Part shown: positions 1 through 7,747 of the stretch, in pieces
How the letters are laid out: every line of letters begins with the position of its first letter
How positions within the stretch are numbered: position 1 is the stretch's first letter
Assembly (NCBI GenBank): GCA_944326495.1
Contig: CALVEE010000162.1
Location: 1-8,679 of the forward strand
Source of the DNA: Candidatus Gastranaerophilales bacterium
GTDB lineage: Bacteria > Cyanobacteriota > Vampirovibrionia > Gastranaerophilales > Gastranaerophilaceae
Length of the DNA: 8,679 nucleotides
Direction of reading: 5' to 3'
Notes under the pieces: model-generated
Seen by the model: the letters and a program-made list of their open reading frames with translations, nothing else
What the model was told of the DNA's origin: nothing
The model's database searches: none
Program-made: the position numbers and the translations under genes

Positions 1-1094
1 AAGGCTTATCATTTGCCATAGATAAAGAGCTGGATAAACAGCTCGGCAAAGATGTTACGCTTAATTACAACCAATGGACTTCCGTATTTAATATTATAAA
101 AGCAAATCAAGTTGAAACTAATAAATCACAATTCGGAGAAAATGATACAAATATAAATGACGGCAAACAATTTGTAGTTCAGCAGAATGAACAATATCAG
201 ATAAAGACCGATGTTTGGTCACAAATTATTGATATTGCAAAACAGAGTCTCGGTATTCAAACCAAAGCGGCAGAAGCCTCAAAAACCACCGAAGCAGATG
301 CTGCGCCGGAAGAAAAAGAGTCTAAGTCTGAAAATGATACTAAAACAACAGTAACAAATCTGTTAGCTGAAGCAGGAATAGAATTGGACGAGACAAATCT
401 AAACAAAGTCGTACAAAAATATAATACAATTCTTGAATACAATCAAAATAACAATATTCAAACAGATACAGAATCCATTAGCCAAAGAATGATTAATTAT
501 GCAAAAGGCTTACAATATGAAACTGTTGAGCAGCAATTCGCAGCTGCAGAACAAAACTTGAATGTTGAAAATCCTGAGAATTATACACAGGAAGAATTAA
601 CTCAAGAATATACAAGACAAAGACAAAACATTGATATTAAATACGAAAATCAAGACATAAAAAAAGCAATGGCCTCCGGCGATATGAATAAATATATGCA
701 AGCAACAAGAGATTTTGCTTCTCAATATATTGAGTTATATGATGACGCTGCTGGAGACGGAAAAATCAGCTATGAAGAGTATACAGCAAAAGAAACGCAG
801 GGTAACGAAGATGTATATAATTCAGAGATTGCAAAAAAAGTATTTGATTTCTTAGATAAAGATAAAAGCGGCAAATTAGAAAATCATGAAGTAGCCGCAT
901 ATCTCTGGGCAATGTCAAAAATCAACGATGGCGCAGACGGAAGAACAGCCCATGATATAACTTACCAAGAAAATTTAACGACAGCTGCTGCATTAAGTTA
1001 TATTGCAATGGGTTCAACTGATGAAGCTGAAAGAAAAATAAAAGAAAATTTTGAACAAGCATATCAAATCGGCTATGATAATTTTAAGCCATAG
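1..1094 (+). CDS. EF-hand domain protein, 5'-truncated by the window edge
   Basis: The frame is open from the window edge (first whole codon at base 3) to the TAG at 1092-1094, giving about 363 residues. The true start lies upstream. A TTG at 384 could be mistaken for a start, but the frame continues upstream of it without a stop and no ribosome site precedes it. Two EF-hand loops lie near the C-terminus. The loop at 855-890 (DKDKSGKLENHE) is canonical, with D, D, S, G, L, E and the final E in place. The loop at 744-779 (DAAGDGKISYEE) has Ala at loop position 3. They are 37 residues apart, as in a paired EF-hand, so calcium binding is likely. The N-terminal part holds two similar Trp-containing segments (54-98 and 195-239), faintly LysM-like, followed by a low-complexity Lys/Glu/Thr/Ala linker (about 246-355). 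Its function and location are unknown. Its stop lies 2 bp from that of the convergent downstream gene, with no terminator between. Confidence 0.85.
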   Translation, partial: GLSFAIDKELDKQLGKDVTLNYNQWTSVFNIIKANQVETNKSQFGENDTNINDGKQFVVQQNEQYQIKTDVWSQIIDIAKQSLGIQTKAAEASKTTEADAAPEEKESKSENDTKTTVTNLLAEAGIELDETNLNKVVQKYNTILEYNQNNNIQTDTESISQRMINYAKGLQYETVEQQFAAAEQNLNVENPENYTQEELTQEYTRQRQNIDIKYENQDIKKAMASGDMNKYMQATRDFASQYIELYDDAAGDGKISYEEYTAKETQGNEDVYNSEIAKKVFDFLDKDKSGKLENHEVAAYLWAMSKINDGADGRTAHDITYQENLTTAAALSYIAMGSTDEAERKIKENFEQAYQIGYDNFKP

Positions 1095-1096
1095 TG

Positions 1097-4000
1097 TTAA
1101 TTCACCCACTTAAAGCTTGTGACATAGTCTTCGCCGTTAATATTCCCTTTGATTTCTGCGATAAATTTGCGATAAGCTTTGCTTGAAAGCTCAATTCCCG
1201 GAATTTTGTTAATTTTTTCAAGTATTACTGTGTCTTTAGATAAATCTACACCAGGAATTGCGTTGAATAGAGTATTTAAAGACAAATTGCCGATGGGGCC
1301 GAACATTGTTGAGATTTTTTTAGATAATAACCCCAAAACTTCCATCTCAGCATCTGCTGTTGAAAAGTTATAGTTCCCTGAAATATATAGGTTCAAATCT
1401 CTTCCCGTACTTGTAATTTCCATATTTCTTGCAATACCGTCTTTTATATTAATGTTTCCGTGGATATTAGAAAATTCTCCGGTCTTAAGCGGAGTTATAA
1501 TATCTACAATACTGTTTATGGAAAGTCCTGTAAGTCCGCCTTTTAGCAGATTACCCGCCTTTAAAAGGTATTCAAGCGAACCGAGTTTCGGCATTCTTCC
1601 GTCTGAAACATCGAATATAGTATGTCCGTTCAAGGTTTTCATACAGTTATCAAAATTCGTACCATCGCAGGATAATTCAACATCACCCGTCATATCGCCA
1701 TAGAGCTGGTTATTCAAATCAAACAATGCTATAGATAAATCGTTGGCATCAATATTCTTAGCCTTTAATTTAATACCGGTTTTGTTATCCGAAAGATTGT
1801 AACGGTACCTGCCGTTCAAAACCCCATTTGCGATATTAAATTGGAATTTGCTTACATCAATTATGCCTTTTTCATTTAATGAAGCGTCTGCAGAAAATCT
1901 TTCTGCAACAATGTTTCTTAGATGAATACTATCTGCTTCAAGTTTGATATTCTTAATAATAACACTTGTTAAGTCAAACCCTTCAAATGTTTCAAAAGTT
2001 TGATAGTTATCAACTTGAGAGAGTTTCAGCTTATTTACAATATAATTCAAATCAAGGAGTTTTGTCTGCAAATTTGCCTGATTGATATAATAAGGCGGAG
2101 TAAGTTTGTTTTTCATAACACCCTTAATTGTTATATCATTGCCCAAGACTTCTCCGCTTGAGGTTAGTTCGATTGTCTTATCCTTAAAGAGCAATGTAAT
2201 ATTCTTCATTGTTGTATCCAAAAACGGAATATTCGTCTCAAAAATGTGGAAGCTTCCAAGAAGTTTCGGCTCAGACAATTTCCCGTTAAAATGTAAATCC
2301 GAAGTAAATTGCCCCTGTTTAATATTCGGTTTTCTGAATATTATATTAAAAATTCTTGCATCTGTCGGGTTTTCCGTTTTTATATGCAAATTATTAAAGG
2401 CTAAATCATCTTCAAACACTTCTATTCCGCCTCTTGCTTTAAGCATATTTAATTTTGTGTCGCGTCCACTCTGGGAAGAAATTAATTTATCATAAGAAAA
2501 CTCTCTGATTTTTAGAATATTTTGTTTTAAAACTTTTGTATCCAGATTCAGAACAATAGCATTTTCAACATCTCCGACTGTCGCTCCAAGGTAGTAAATA
2601 CTTGAGTCCTTTGACATATTAGCATCAGCCTTGACATCAAAATCATCTTTTACCCCCTTTGCCCGCAGAGAATATACTATATCGCCCTTAATTTTTATCG
2701 GATAAATCTGGTTTCTGTTTATATATTTATCAATAAAATCCTGCCGCGGCTTAGAATTGAAATACATATCAAAGTTTTGTTTTGACAGGATATCATAAAT
2801 TTCACCATCTGCAAGAACAGGCATTTCATCTGCAAGAAAGTTGATTTTATTAAGCCTAAGATTATTACTCCGCATAATGAGGCTTCCGTTTATAATTTTT
2901 ATCGGAAGATTTAGAGGAGCATAAACAAAAGAAATCCCGCCTAAATCTGTATATGCATTTATTTTATTATTGTTTATTCTTGCCTTTAAATTAATCTTTT
3001 CACCCTTATTGAACTTAACAGTATTAATCTGTTTTTTCCAATCCTCAGGTACAAAAGGATTATTTGCAAGGAGATTTATTAAAGATAAATCAAAAGATTT
3101 TGCCTGAATATTACCGTTCAAATTCGGCTTTTTAGTTGAAATCTTATCTGCTATAAGATTAATGTTAAAAATACTGTCCTCAATAGAGCCGTTTAGATTA
3201 TCAACAGCAAGCTCATCTTTATCCAGAACAATTCTGCCCTTTGAAAGTTTTAGTTTATTATCAGGCGTGGTTCCGAGTATATCTGCTATAAATTTTACTT
3301 TATCATACTCTATTTCATTAATTTTTCCTTTGTATTGAGCCTTAACACTCAAAATAATATTTCCCAATTCGTTCTGTAATTTAGCCGGAATAATGTCGTT
3401 GAGATTAAATTTCGGAATATCGATATCAACATCGGCGATTTTATTATTAACTGCGGCTTTAGCGCTTAGTTTAGAACTTCCGAGCTCCGATGTAACATCG
3501 GCTTTTGCATTAATTCCGTCTATTTCCAACGTCCCCTTAGTATTCTTCAATGTTACACCCTGCATGGAAATGTTATTTCCAAGAAGCGTAATAATACCTT
3601 TTGCAGAAAAATTCTTATTAAATTCCAAATCCTCAACATATTTTACAGCCCCGTAAACTTTAAGATCTAAATCAGCTAATCCTCCGCAGCCGTCGAGTTT
3701 TGGAAGAATTTCCTGAACATCATCTATCATAGTCGCTGTTTTGAGAGCTTTATACAGTCCGCTAAGCTCCTGTTTTGAAGATTTAACATTAAAATCGAAT
3801 TTTCCTTCCAGATTGCAAATGCCGTTTATATCAATAGGTTTTCCGTTAACAACGCCCTTTTTTGTCGCAAAAGAAGCATTCCGGTCATTAAAACTTAAAA
3901 CAGCCTCTCCATTTTGAAGAACCAAATCTTTCATTTCATTAAAATAAGTTGTCACATTATAGAAATTTAAGACGCCCCACACATGCGGGTCTTTGCGGTT

Positions 4001-5437
4001 TCCTTTGACTATAATATCAATATTCCCGTCACCTTTTACATCCATAATAGGCACAGGCCCGATAATAAAATTCAAGACTTCATGAATAGGGAGAACTTTT
4101 TCTTCCGCAAGCGACAGATCAACATGTCTTGTACTCCAAATCCGCATATCAGCGTATTTTACATTATATAACTCAACACCGCCTTTAACCCATACCCTTT
4201 CAGAACCTCCTGCCGGAACATCAACATCATAGTTCAGGTATTTTCCTGTAAATTTAAGTTTAACAGTAGCACCAAGCGCATTTTTTATCGGCCTGTTAAG
4301 GATAATATCGTTTATAAAAACATCTCCTGTAACAGAAGGCTCTTTTAAGTCTCCGGAAATAGAAAAATTCCCGATAGTCTTACCCCACACTTTATTCTGT
4401 TTGAGTTTATACACATTAAAATCTTCGGTTATTATTGGCGGAAGAAGCTTTACTATATCCATAACCTGCGATTCATACAATTGAAAATTCAATTTTGCAA
4501 GTGTGCGCGGAGTATCCATATAATTTGTAACAGTACCGTCAAATGTTGTATGTATATTAGAAGATTTTATTTCAGCCCGTTCAAATTTGATAGTCCTGCT
4601 TGTAAGATTAAAATCCGAATTAACAAAGAGTTTTTCAGGTAAAATTATAGATTTTGCAGAATCTTTCATAATTACCGAGCAATTATCAAATACTGCCTGC
4701 AACTTTGTCTTATTCACATTAACATTTATAATCCCCTCAACCTTGATTAATCCCGCCGGCAGATACTGCTTTAGATATTCTCCAAGCGGAGCTAAATTAA
4801 AATTCTTTATTTTAATATCAATAACACTTTTATTGACATCATTATTTCTGGGGAGATACAAATCAGCCTCCGCCGAAGAAACTGAATTATTAATATCCAC
4901 CTTGCTTGAAAATTTTAACTTGACATATCTTCCGTTTCTCTTGTATAAAACATCTTTTCCGGTATAAATTACCGGATTTTTAACATTTGCCTGCCACAAA
5001 GATATTAGGAAACGATTTATATTAACCTCATCACACTGCACCTTTATACTTTGCAGTTTCTTGAAAAAGTCTTTGTCAAGCTCCATTTCTTTTTTTAAAA
5101 GCGCATTGATTACGATTTCATCTGCCTGCATTTTATTTATATGCAATCTGCCTGATATAAGAGGCAGAATCCGGATTTTAATATACGGTCTGTGAATAAG
5201 AGTATAATCTTTTGATTGCTTTTCTTCAATCTTTAATTCATCTGCTTTTAATACCGCTGTCGGCAAAAAGCTTAAACGCAGATACGGATTAGTAATTTCT
5301 ATTTTGTACAGAGTTTTTTCATTAATTTTCTGTAACACAAAAGGCAGGGTTTTAGCGAATATAAACGGAAGCCCCAAAATCCAAAACGCATAAAAGCATA
5401 AAATTATTATTATATATTTATTAAAGATTTTCCTCAT
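1097..5437 (-). CDS. AsmA/TamB-like envelope lipid-transport/assembly protein
   Basis: A 1,446-residue protein with an N-terminal membrane anchor (about residues 8-28, rich in Ile, Leu and Phe after MRKIFNKY) and a very long region dominated by beta-strand-like alternation. Family-typical repeats of the form G-x4-P-x3-G recur: SGDLKEPSVTGD near residue 357, KGNRKDPHVWGV near 474, and NGKLSEPKLLGS near 1048. The C-terminal part (about 1240-1446), with FDVSDGRMPKLGSLEYLL near 1268, resembles the AsmA-like C-terminal domain. Known relatives (AsmA, TamB, YhdP) are anchored in the inner membrane, form long beta-grooves across the periplasm and help move phospholipids to the outer membrane. The length slightly exceeds E. 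coli TamB/YhdP. I infer the same role and a diderm envelope. The start at 5437 is chosen because the membrane anchor follows it directly. It has no Shine-Dalgarno, and a -10 box lies immediately upstream. No tamA/bamA partner is visible in the window. I am sure of the superfamily but not of AsmA versus TamB versus YhdP type. Confidence 0.88.
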   Translation of the reverse strand: MRKIFNKYIIIILCFYAFWILGLPFIFAKTLPFVLQKINEKTLYKIEITNPYLRLSFLPTAVLKADELKIEEKQSKDYTLIHRPYIKIRILPLISGRLHINKMQADEIVINALLKKEMELDKDFFKKLQSIKVQCDEVNINRFLISLWQANVKNPVIYTGKDVLYKRNGRYVKLKFSSKVDINNSVSSAEADLYLPRNNDVNKSVIDIKIKNFNLAPLGEYLKQYLPAGLIKVEGIINVNVNKTKLQAVFDNCSVIMKDSAKSIILPEKLFVNSDFNLTSRTIKFERAEIKSSNIHTTFDGTVTNYMDTPRTLAKLNFQLYESQVMDIVKLLPPIITEDFNVYKLKQNKVWGKTIGNFSISGDLKEPSVTGDVFINDIILNRPIKNALGATVKLKFTGKYLNYDVDVPAGGSERVWVKGGVELYNVKYADMRIWSTRHVDLSLAEEKVLPIHEVLNFIIGPVPIMDVKGDGNIDIIVKGNRKDPHVWGVLNFYNVTTYFNEMKDLVLQNGEAVLSFNDRNASFATKKGVVNGKPIDINGICNLEGKFDFNVKSSKQELSGLYKALKTATMIDDVQEILPKLDGCGGLADLDLKVYGAVKYVEDLEFNKNFSAKGIITLLGNNISMQGVTLKNTKGTLEIDGINAKADVTSELGSSKLSAKAAVNNKIADVDIDIPKFNLNDIIPAKLQNELGNIILSVKAQYKGKINEIEYDKVKFIADILGTTPDNKLKLSKGRIVLDKDELAVDNLNGSIEDSIFNINLIADKISTKKPNLNGNIQAKSFDLSLINLLANNPFVPEDWKKQINTVKFNKGEKINLKARINNNKINAYTDLGGISFVYAPLNLPIKIINGSLIMRSNNLRLNKINFLADEMPVLADGEIYDILSKQNFDMYFNSKPRQDFIDKYINRNQIYPIKIKGDIVYSLRAKGVKDDFDVKADANMSKDSSIYYLGATVGDVENAIVLNLDTKVLKQNILKIREFSYDKLISSQSGRDTKLNMLKARGGIEVFEDDLAFNNLHIKTENPTDARIFNIIFRKPNIKQGQFTSDLHFNGKLSEPKLLGSFHIFETNIPFLDTTMKNITLLFKDKTIELTSSGEVLGNDITIKGVMKNKLTPPYYINQANLQTKLLDLNYIVNKLKLSQVDNYQTFETFEGFDLTSVIIKNIKLEADSIHLRNIVAERFSADASLNEKGIIDVSKFQFNIANGVLNGRYRYNLSDNKTGIKLKAKNIDANDLSIALFDLNNQLYGDMTGDVELSCDGTNFDNCMKTLNGHTIFDVSDGRMPKLGSLEYLLKAGNLLKGGLTGLSINSIVDIITPLKTGEFSNIHGNINIKDGIARNMEITSTGRDLNLYISGNYNFSTADAEMEVLGLLSKKISTMFGPIGNLSLNTLFNAIPGVDLSKDTVILEKINKIPGIELSSKAYRKFIAEIKGNINGEDYVTSFKWVN

Positions 5438-5443
5438 TATTTA

Positions 5444-5481
5444 ATTATATATATCATACCAATAAATCTTATAAGTAACAA
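5444..5481 (-). promoter_or_regulatory. Promoter of the AsmA/TamB-like gene
   Basis: Read on the minus strand, a -35 TTGTTA (5476-5481) and an extended -10 TGG-TATGAT (hexamer 5453-5458) are separated by exactly 17 bp. They predict a leader of about 8-9 nt. An alternative -10 with the exact sequence TATAAT (5444-5449) lies 6 nt before the ATG and would start the RNA at the start codon itself, but it has no good -35. Either way the leader is too short for a ribosome site. An 8-bp palindrome, CTTATAAG (5468-5475), sits in the spacer and is a possible but unproven operator. Confidence 0.55.
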
Positions 5482-5492
5482 GATGTAAATAA

Positions 5493-5521
5493 TTGGCGGT
5501 TTTTTACAGTTATGTTATAAT
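5493..5521 (+). promoter_or_regulatory. Extended -10 promoter giving a predicted leaderless mRNA
   Basis: A -35 TTGGCG (5493-5498, 4 of 6 consensus bases), a 17-bp spacer, and a perfect extended -10, TGT-TATAAT (TG at 5513-5514, hexamer 5516-5521). Only 6 bases separate the -10 from the GTG at 5528, so normal start-site choice puts +1 on the start codon. There is no Shine-Dalgarno. Confidence 0.65.
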
Positions 5522-5527
5522 TTTATC

Positions 5528-6670
5528 GTGAGAGATTTATTAAAAATATTAGCAGTTGGAGTAATATTGTTTGTTTCGCCGTTAGTTAATGCGGAACAGT
5601 ATAAAGTGCTTGTTATTCCGGATAATATCGTGACAGAAAATCTTGCGATTGATGCTTTTATATTTAATGCTCCGGCCGAATTTTTTGCGGGAGAAGTTGC
5701 TAATATATTAAATCAAACTGATTACATCAAGGTTCCGACAATCAGCGAAGAAAGAAATTTATTAAAAAGTAATCCTTATACAATGGTTTCTGCAAGAAAT
5801 CTTACCGGCAGGTTCAGAAACACTTATACAGTTGATTACATTTCACTAAAAAAAATCGCTGATAAAGCACAGGCAAGATACGCTCTTTTAATAACCTCTG
5901 CAATAGATTCGGAGAATTATATCTTAAGAAGAACCTTCTGGGATTTCTTGAATATTCCGGGAGCGACAGTAGTTGATCCGGCCTACAAAATAAGCACTTA
6001 TGCAGTTTTAGTTGATACAAAAAACAATACCGTTTTGTGGTCAAATACTTTTTACAAAACCATAAGTGTTGTAGAAAACCGGATTATCACAAGAGGCCCA
6101 TCACCGCAGACAGAACAGCTCCAGAAAATCAGGGATTATTCAAGAATGCTCTGTCCTGAAATTGCACAGAATGTACAGTTAAAAGTTCTTCCTGCAGATA
6201 CCTTTGCAAAAGAGAGTAATCAGATATATTACGACATGGGTAATTTTGACAATGTATTTACAAAAAAATACAGAAGATGGCATAAAGAAGGCGGCAAGGA
6301 TTATGCGGTTGCTAAATCAAGAGTTAATGCAAAAATAGATGATACAAAAGAAAAATTTAATGAAACTAAAGAGAATACTAAATCAAAATGGCAGCAATAC
6401 AAGGAAGAAAGACAGAAAAGGGCGGAAGAAAAAGCTTTGAAAAAACAGCAGGAAGCAGAAGCGAAGCTTAATTCAAAACTGGAAGTAAAAGCCGAACCTG
6501 TAGAAGAAATCAAGGAGCTTCAAGAGGACGGCATTCATAACATAAATTACAAAAAACCTGCTCTTGAGGACCAGAGCCTTTACGAGCCTATTGATATTCA
6601 AAAAACAAAGAAAAACAATTTGTTCGGGGAATTCGACTCCTCCCGCCCGCCTTTGAGGGATTATAACTGA
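5528..6670 (+). CDS. Secreted CsgG/TolB-like protein with charged C-terminal tail
   Basis: A 380-residue protein. It opens with a clear Sec signal peptide: a basic N-region with R2 and K6, a hydrophobic core of about residues 7-19, and a likely signal peptidase I site after V-N-A at residue 22. The GTG start at 5528 is supported because the signal peptide begins exactly there, the upstream in-frame stretch has no ATG, and it closes at a TAA (5486-5488). The mature N-terminal half resembles the CsgG/TolB-N/LpoB type of fold: an opening strand YKVLVIPDN, a helix with LKKIADKAQARYALLITS (about 107-125), then a strand pair YAVLVDTKNNTVLWSNTFYK (about 158-177). This comparison rests on pattern, not a database match. 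From about residue 258 to 335 the chain is Lys/Glu/Gln-rich and probably a long helix or coiled coil, followed by a polar, probably disordered tail. There is no lipobox. It is divergent from the AsmA/TamB-like gene, so an envelope role in the periplasm is likely. The exact function is unknown. Confidence 0.8.
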   Translation: MRDLLKILAVGVILFVSPLVNAEQYKVLVIPDNIVTENLAIDAFIFNAPAEFFAGEVANILNQTDYIKVPTISEERNLLKSNPYTMVSARNLTGRFRNTYTVDYISLKKIADKAQARYALLITSAIDSENYILRRTFWDFLNIPGATVVDPAYKISTYAVLVDTKNNTVLWSNTFYKTISVVENRIITRGPSPQTEQLQKIRDYSRMLCPEIAQNVQLKVLPADTFAKESNQIYYDMGNFDNVFTKKYRRWHKEGGKDYAVAKSRVNAKIDDTKEKFNETKENTKSKWQQYKEERQKRAEEKALKKQQEAEAKLNSKLEVKAEPVEEIKELQEDGIHNINYKKPALEDQSLYEPIDIQKTKKNNLFGEFDSSRPPLRDYN

Positions 6671-6680
6671 TATTAAATTA

Positions 6681-6870
6681 CTGGGTTCTCCTCCCAGCCT
6701 AACATAGCCCCCTCACCGCATCCGTAGTTTTCGGCTCCCGCCTCAAACACGGCTGCTCCTCTCCTGTAAGGAGAGGTAAATGTACTTTCTGTTTTTATTT
6801 GGACACTAATGCCTGAGACGAGGGATGCGCCACGCCTTGCGTTCGGTAAAGTCGGTTAGGCATACCTGCT
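6681..6870. repeat. GC-rich intergenic block, probable dispersed repeat/MITE-like element
   Basis: By count, bases 6681-6780 are 58% GC and 6781-6870 about 49%, against 28% for 6871-6970. The block contains a 5-bp hairpin (CTGGG 6681-6685 / CCCAG 6693-6697), a perfect 8-bp hairpin at 6758-6776, and a 7-bp inverted pair GCCTAAC (6697-6703) / GTTAGGC (6855-6861) near its two ends. A CCCCCTCACC run at 6708-6717 ahead of the CCTCTCCT/AGGAGAGG palindrome resembles short palindromic repeats scattered between genes in many bacteria. The 6-bp direct repeat ATTACT flanks the block (6677-6682 and 6903-6908) and could be a target-site duplication, though this is weak. No transposase is present. Only one copy is in the window, so repetition is inferred. 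The end points are approximate. Confidence 0.5.
6758..6776. other. Perfect 8-bp palindrome with 3-nt loop
   Basis: CCTCTCCT (6758-6765), loop GTA, AGGAGAGG (6769-6776). The fold would be stable as RNA or a DNA cruciform. No T-run follows directly on the plus strand (the next T-rich stretch begins about 10 bases later, at 6785-6800), so this is not a standard terminator. It could still block transcription after the gene ending at 6670. It is the core of the GC-rich block. Confidence 0.7.
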
Positions 6871-6946
6871 CAATAACAAAACATCACAATTTACTTGCCC
6901 ATATTACTACTGTAATCTATGTGGAGTTTATGATACTATTCAAATT

Positions 6947-7747
6947 ATGGACAATATTAAATATCTGGCTGAAGAAGAGCTTTGTGCCGTAAATAAAGAA
7001 TTGAATAATTTAATAAAATACAATGATGATATTCATCACGAAATATTACGATTCATTAACAGTCCGCAAAAAAGAATCCGAACTTTTTGCACAGCTTTAT
7101 ACTTGAAATCTGTAAAAGCTGAAATTACGCCTCCTATTATTAATATTCTAACAATCGGCGAATTAATACATAATGCCTCACTACTGCATGACGATATAAT
7201 TGACGGTGCAAAAACCAGGCGCGGCACAATAACTATAGGAGAAAAATTCACTCCGCAAATCTCTATTCTTTCAGGAGATTTATTACTGTCTTTTGCAACA
7301 GAAAAGCTTATCAATACCGGAGATATGAACATTATAAGCTTCTTCCAAAGATGCACTCAAGAAATGAGCGAAGCAGAAATTGCCCAATACCTTCTTCGTG
7401 GAAAAATTCCTACAATAGAAGAATATATTAAAATTGCAGAAGGTAAAACCGCAAGTCTATTTACAGCTATATTCAAGAGCTGCGCATTAATTAGCAGTAT
7501 AAATGTAAACAAAGCTGAATATTTTGCTAAAAATTTTGGAATCTTATTTCAATTAAAAAATGATTTAGAGACTAATTCGGCTAAAACTGATAAACAAAAT
7601 CAAATATTTACCCCTAAAGATATTTTAGGTATTGAAAAAACACATACTTTAATAGATAATTATTTTAATGATGTAAGGAGAGAAATAGAGGAATTTCCTG
7701 AAAGTATTTATAAGGATGGACTTCGGGATTTATTAAACAGCTTATGA
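6947..7747 (+). CDS. Polyprenyl synthetase family protein, divergent second Asp-rich motif
   Basis: A 266-residue trans-isoprenyl diphosphate synthase homologue. Enzymes of this family add isopentenyl diphosphate units to an allylic diphosphate to make quinone tails, lipid carriers or carotenoid precursors. Visible landmarks are: QKRIRT (41-46) in place of the usual GGKRxRP; the first aspartate-rich motif LLHDDIIDGAKTRRG (79-93) with D82, D83, D86, R91 and R92; GDLLLS (110-115); and GKT (166-168). The second aspartate-rich motif, normally QxxDDxxD, reads FQLKNDLET (201-209), so the first and last Asp are Asn and Thr. The protein is also shorter than the usual length of about 300-330. It may be a specialised, weak or non-catalytic relative. 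The ATG at 6947 has no good ribosome site. GGAG (6923-6926) is 20 nt away and closer to an out-of-frame ATG at 6930. A TATGAT (6929-6934) 12 nt upstream could be a -10 for a very short leader. The stop overlaps the lepB start (ATGA), so the two are co-translated. Confidence 0.85.
   Translation: MDNIKYLAEEELCAVNKELNNLIKYNDDIHHEILRFINSPQKRIRTFCTALYLKSVKAEITPPIINILTIGELIHNASLLHDDIIDGAKTRRGTITIGEKFTPQISILSGDLLLSFATEKLINTGDMNIISFFQRCTQEMSEAEIAQYLLRGKIPTIEEYIKIAEGKTASLFTAIFKSCALISSINVNKAEYFAKNFGILFQLKNDLETNSAKTDKQNQIFTPKDILGIEKTHTLIDNYFNDVRREIEEFPESIYKDGLRDLLNSL

Noticed and set aside
2106..2495. Plus-strand open frames within 1179-4967, such as this 129-codon one
   Set aside because: They lie antisense inside the continuous AsmA/TamB-like coding frame, lack ribosome sites and encode no recognisable protein.
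6681..6697. Intrinsic terminator after the gene ending at 6670
   Set aside because: The CTGGG/CCCAG hairpin has only 5 bp and is followed by CCTAACATAG, with no T-run.
6673..6855. 60-codon open frame on the minus strand within the GC-rich intergenic block, ending at the TAA at 6673-6675
   Set aside because: It has no ATG near its upstream end and no ribosome site, and a 60-codon stop-free run is expected by chance in a GC-rich stretch. It more likely belongs to the repeat, though a degraded protein fragment is not excluded.
6930..6992. Small upstream frame (ATG at 6930, 20 codons) overlapping the polyprenyl synthase start
   Set aside because: GGAG lies only 3 nt from this ATG, too close for good initiation. 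The peptide has no recognisable feature and the frame is probably chance.
7036..7356. Minus-strand open frame of 106 codons within the polyprenyl synthase gene
   Set aside because: It is antisense to a gene with clear family motifs on the plus strand and has no features of its own.
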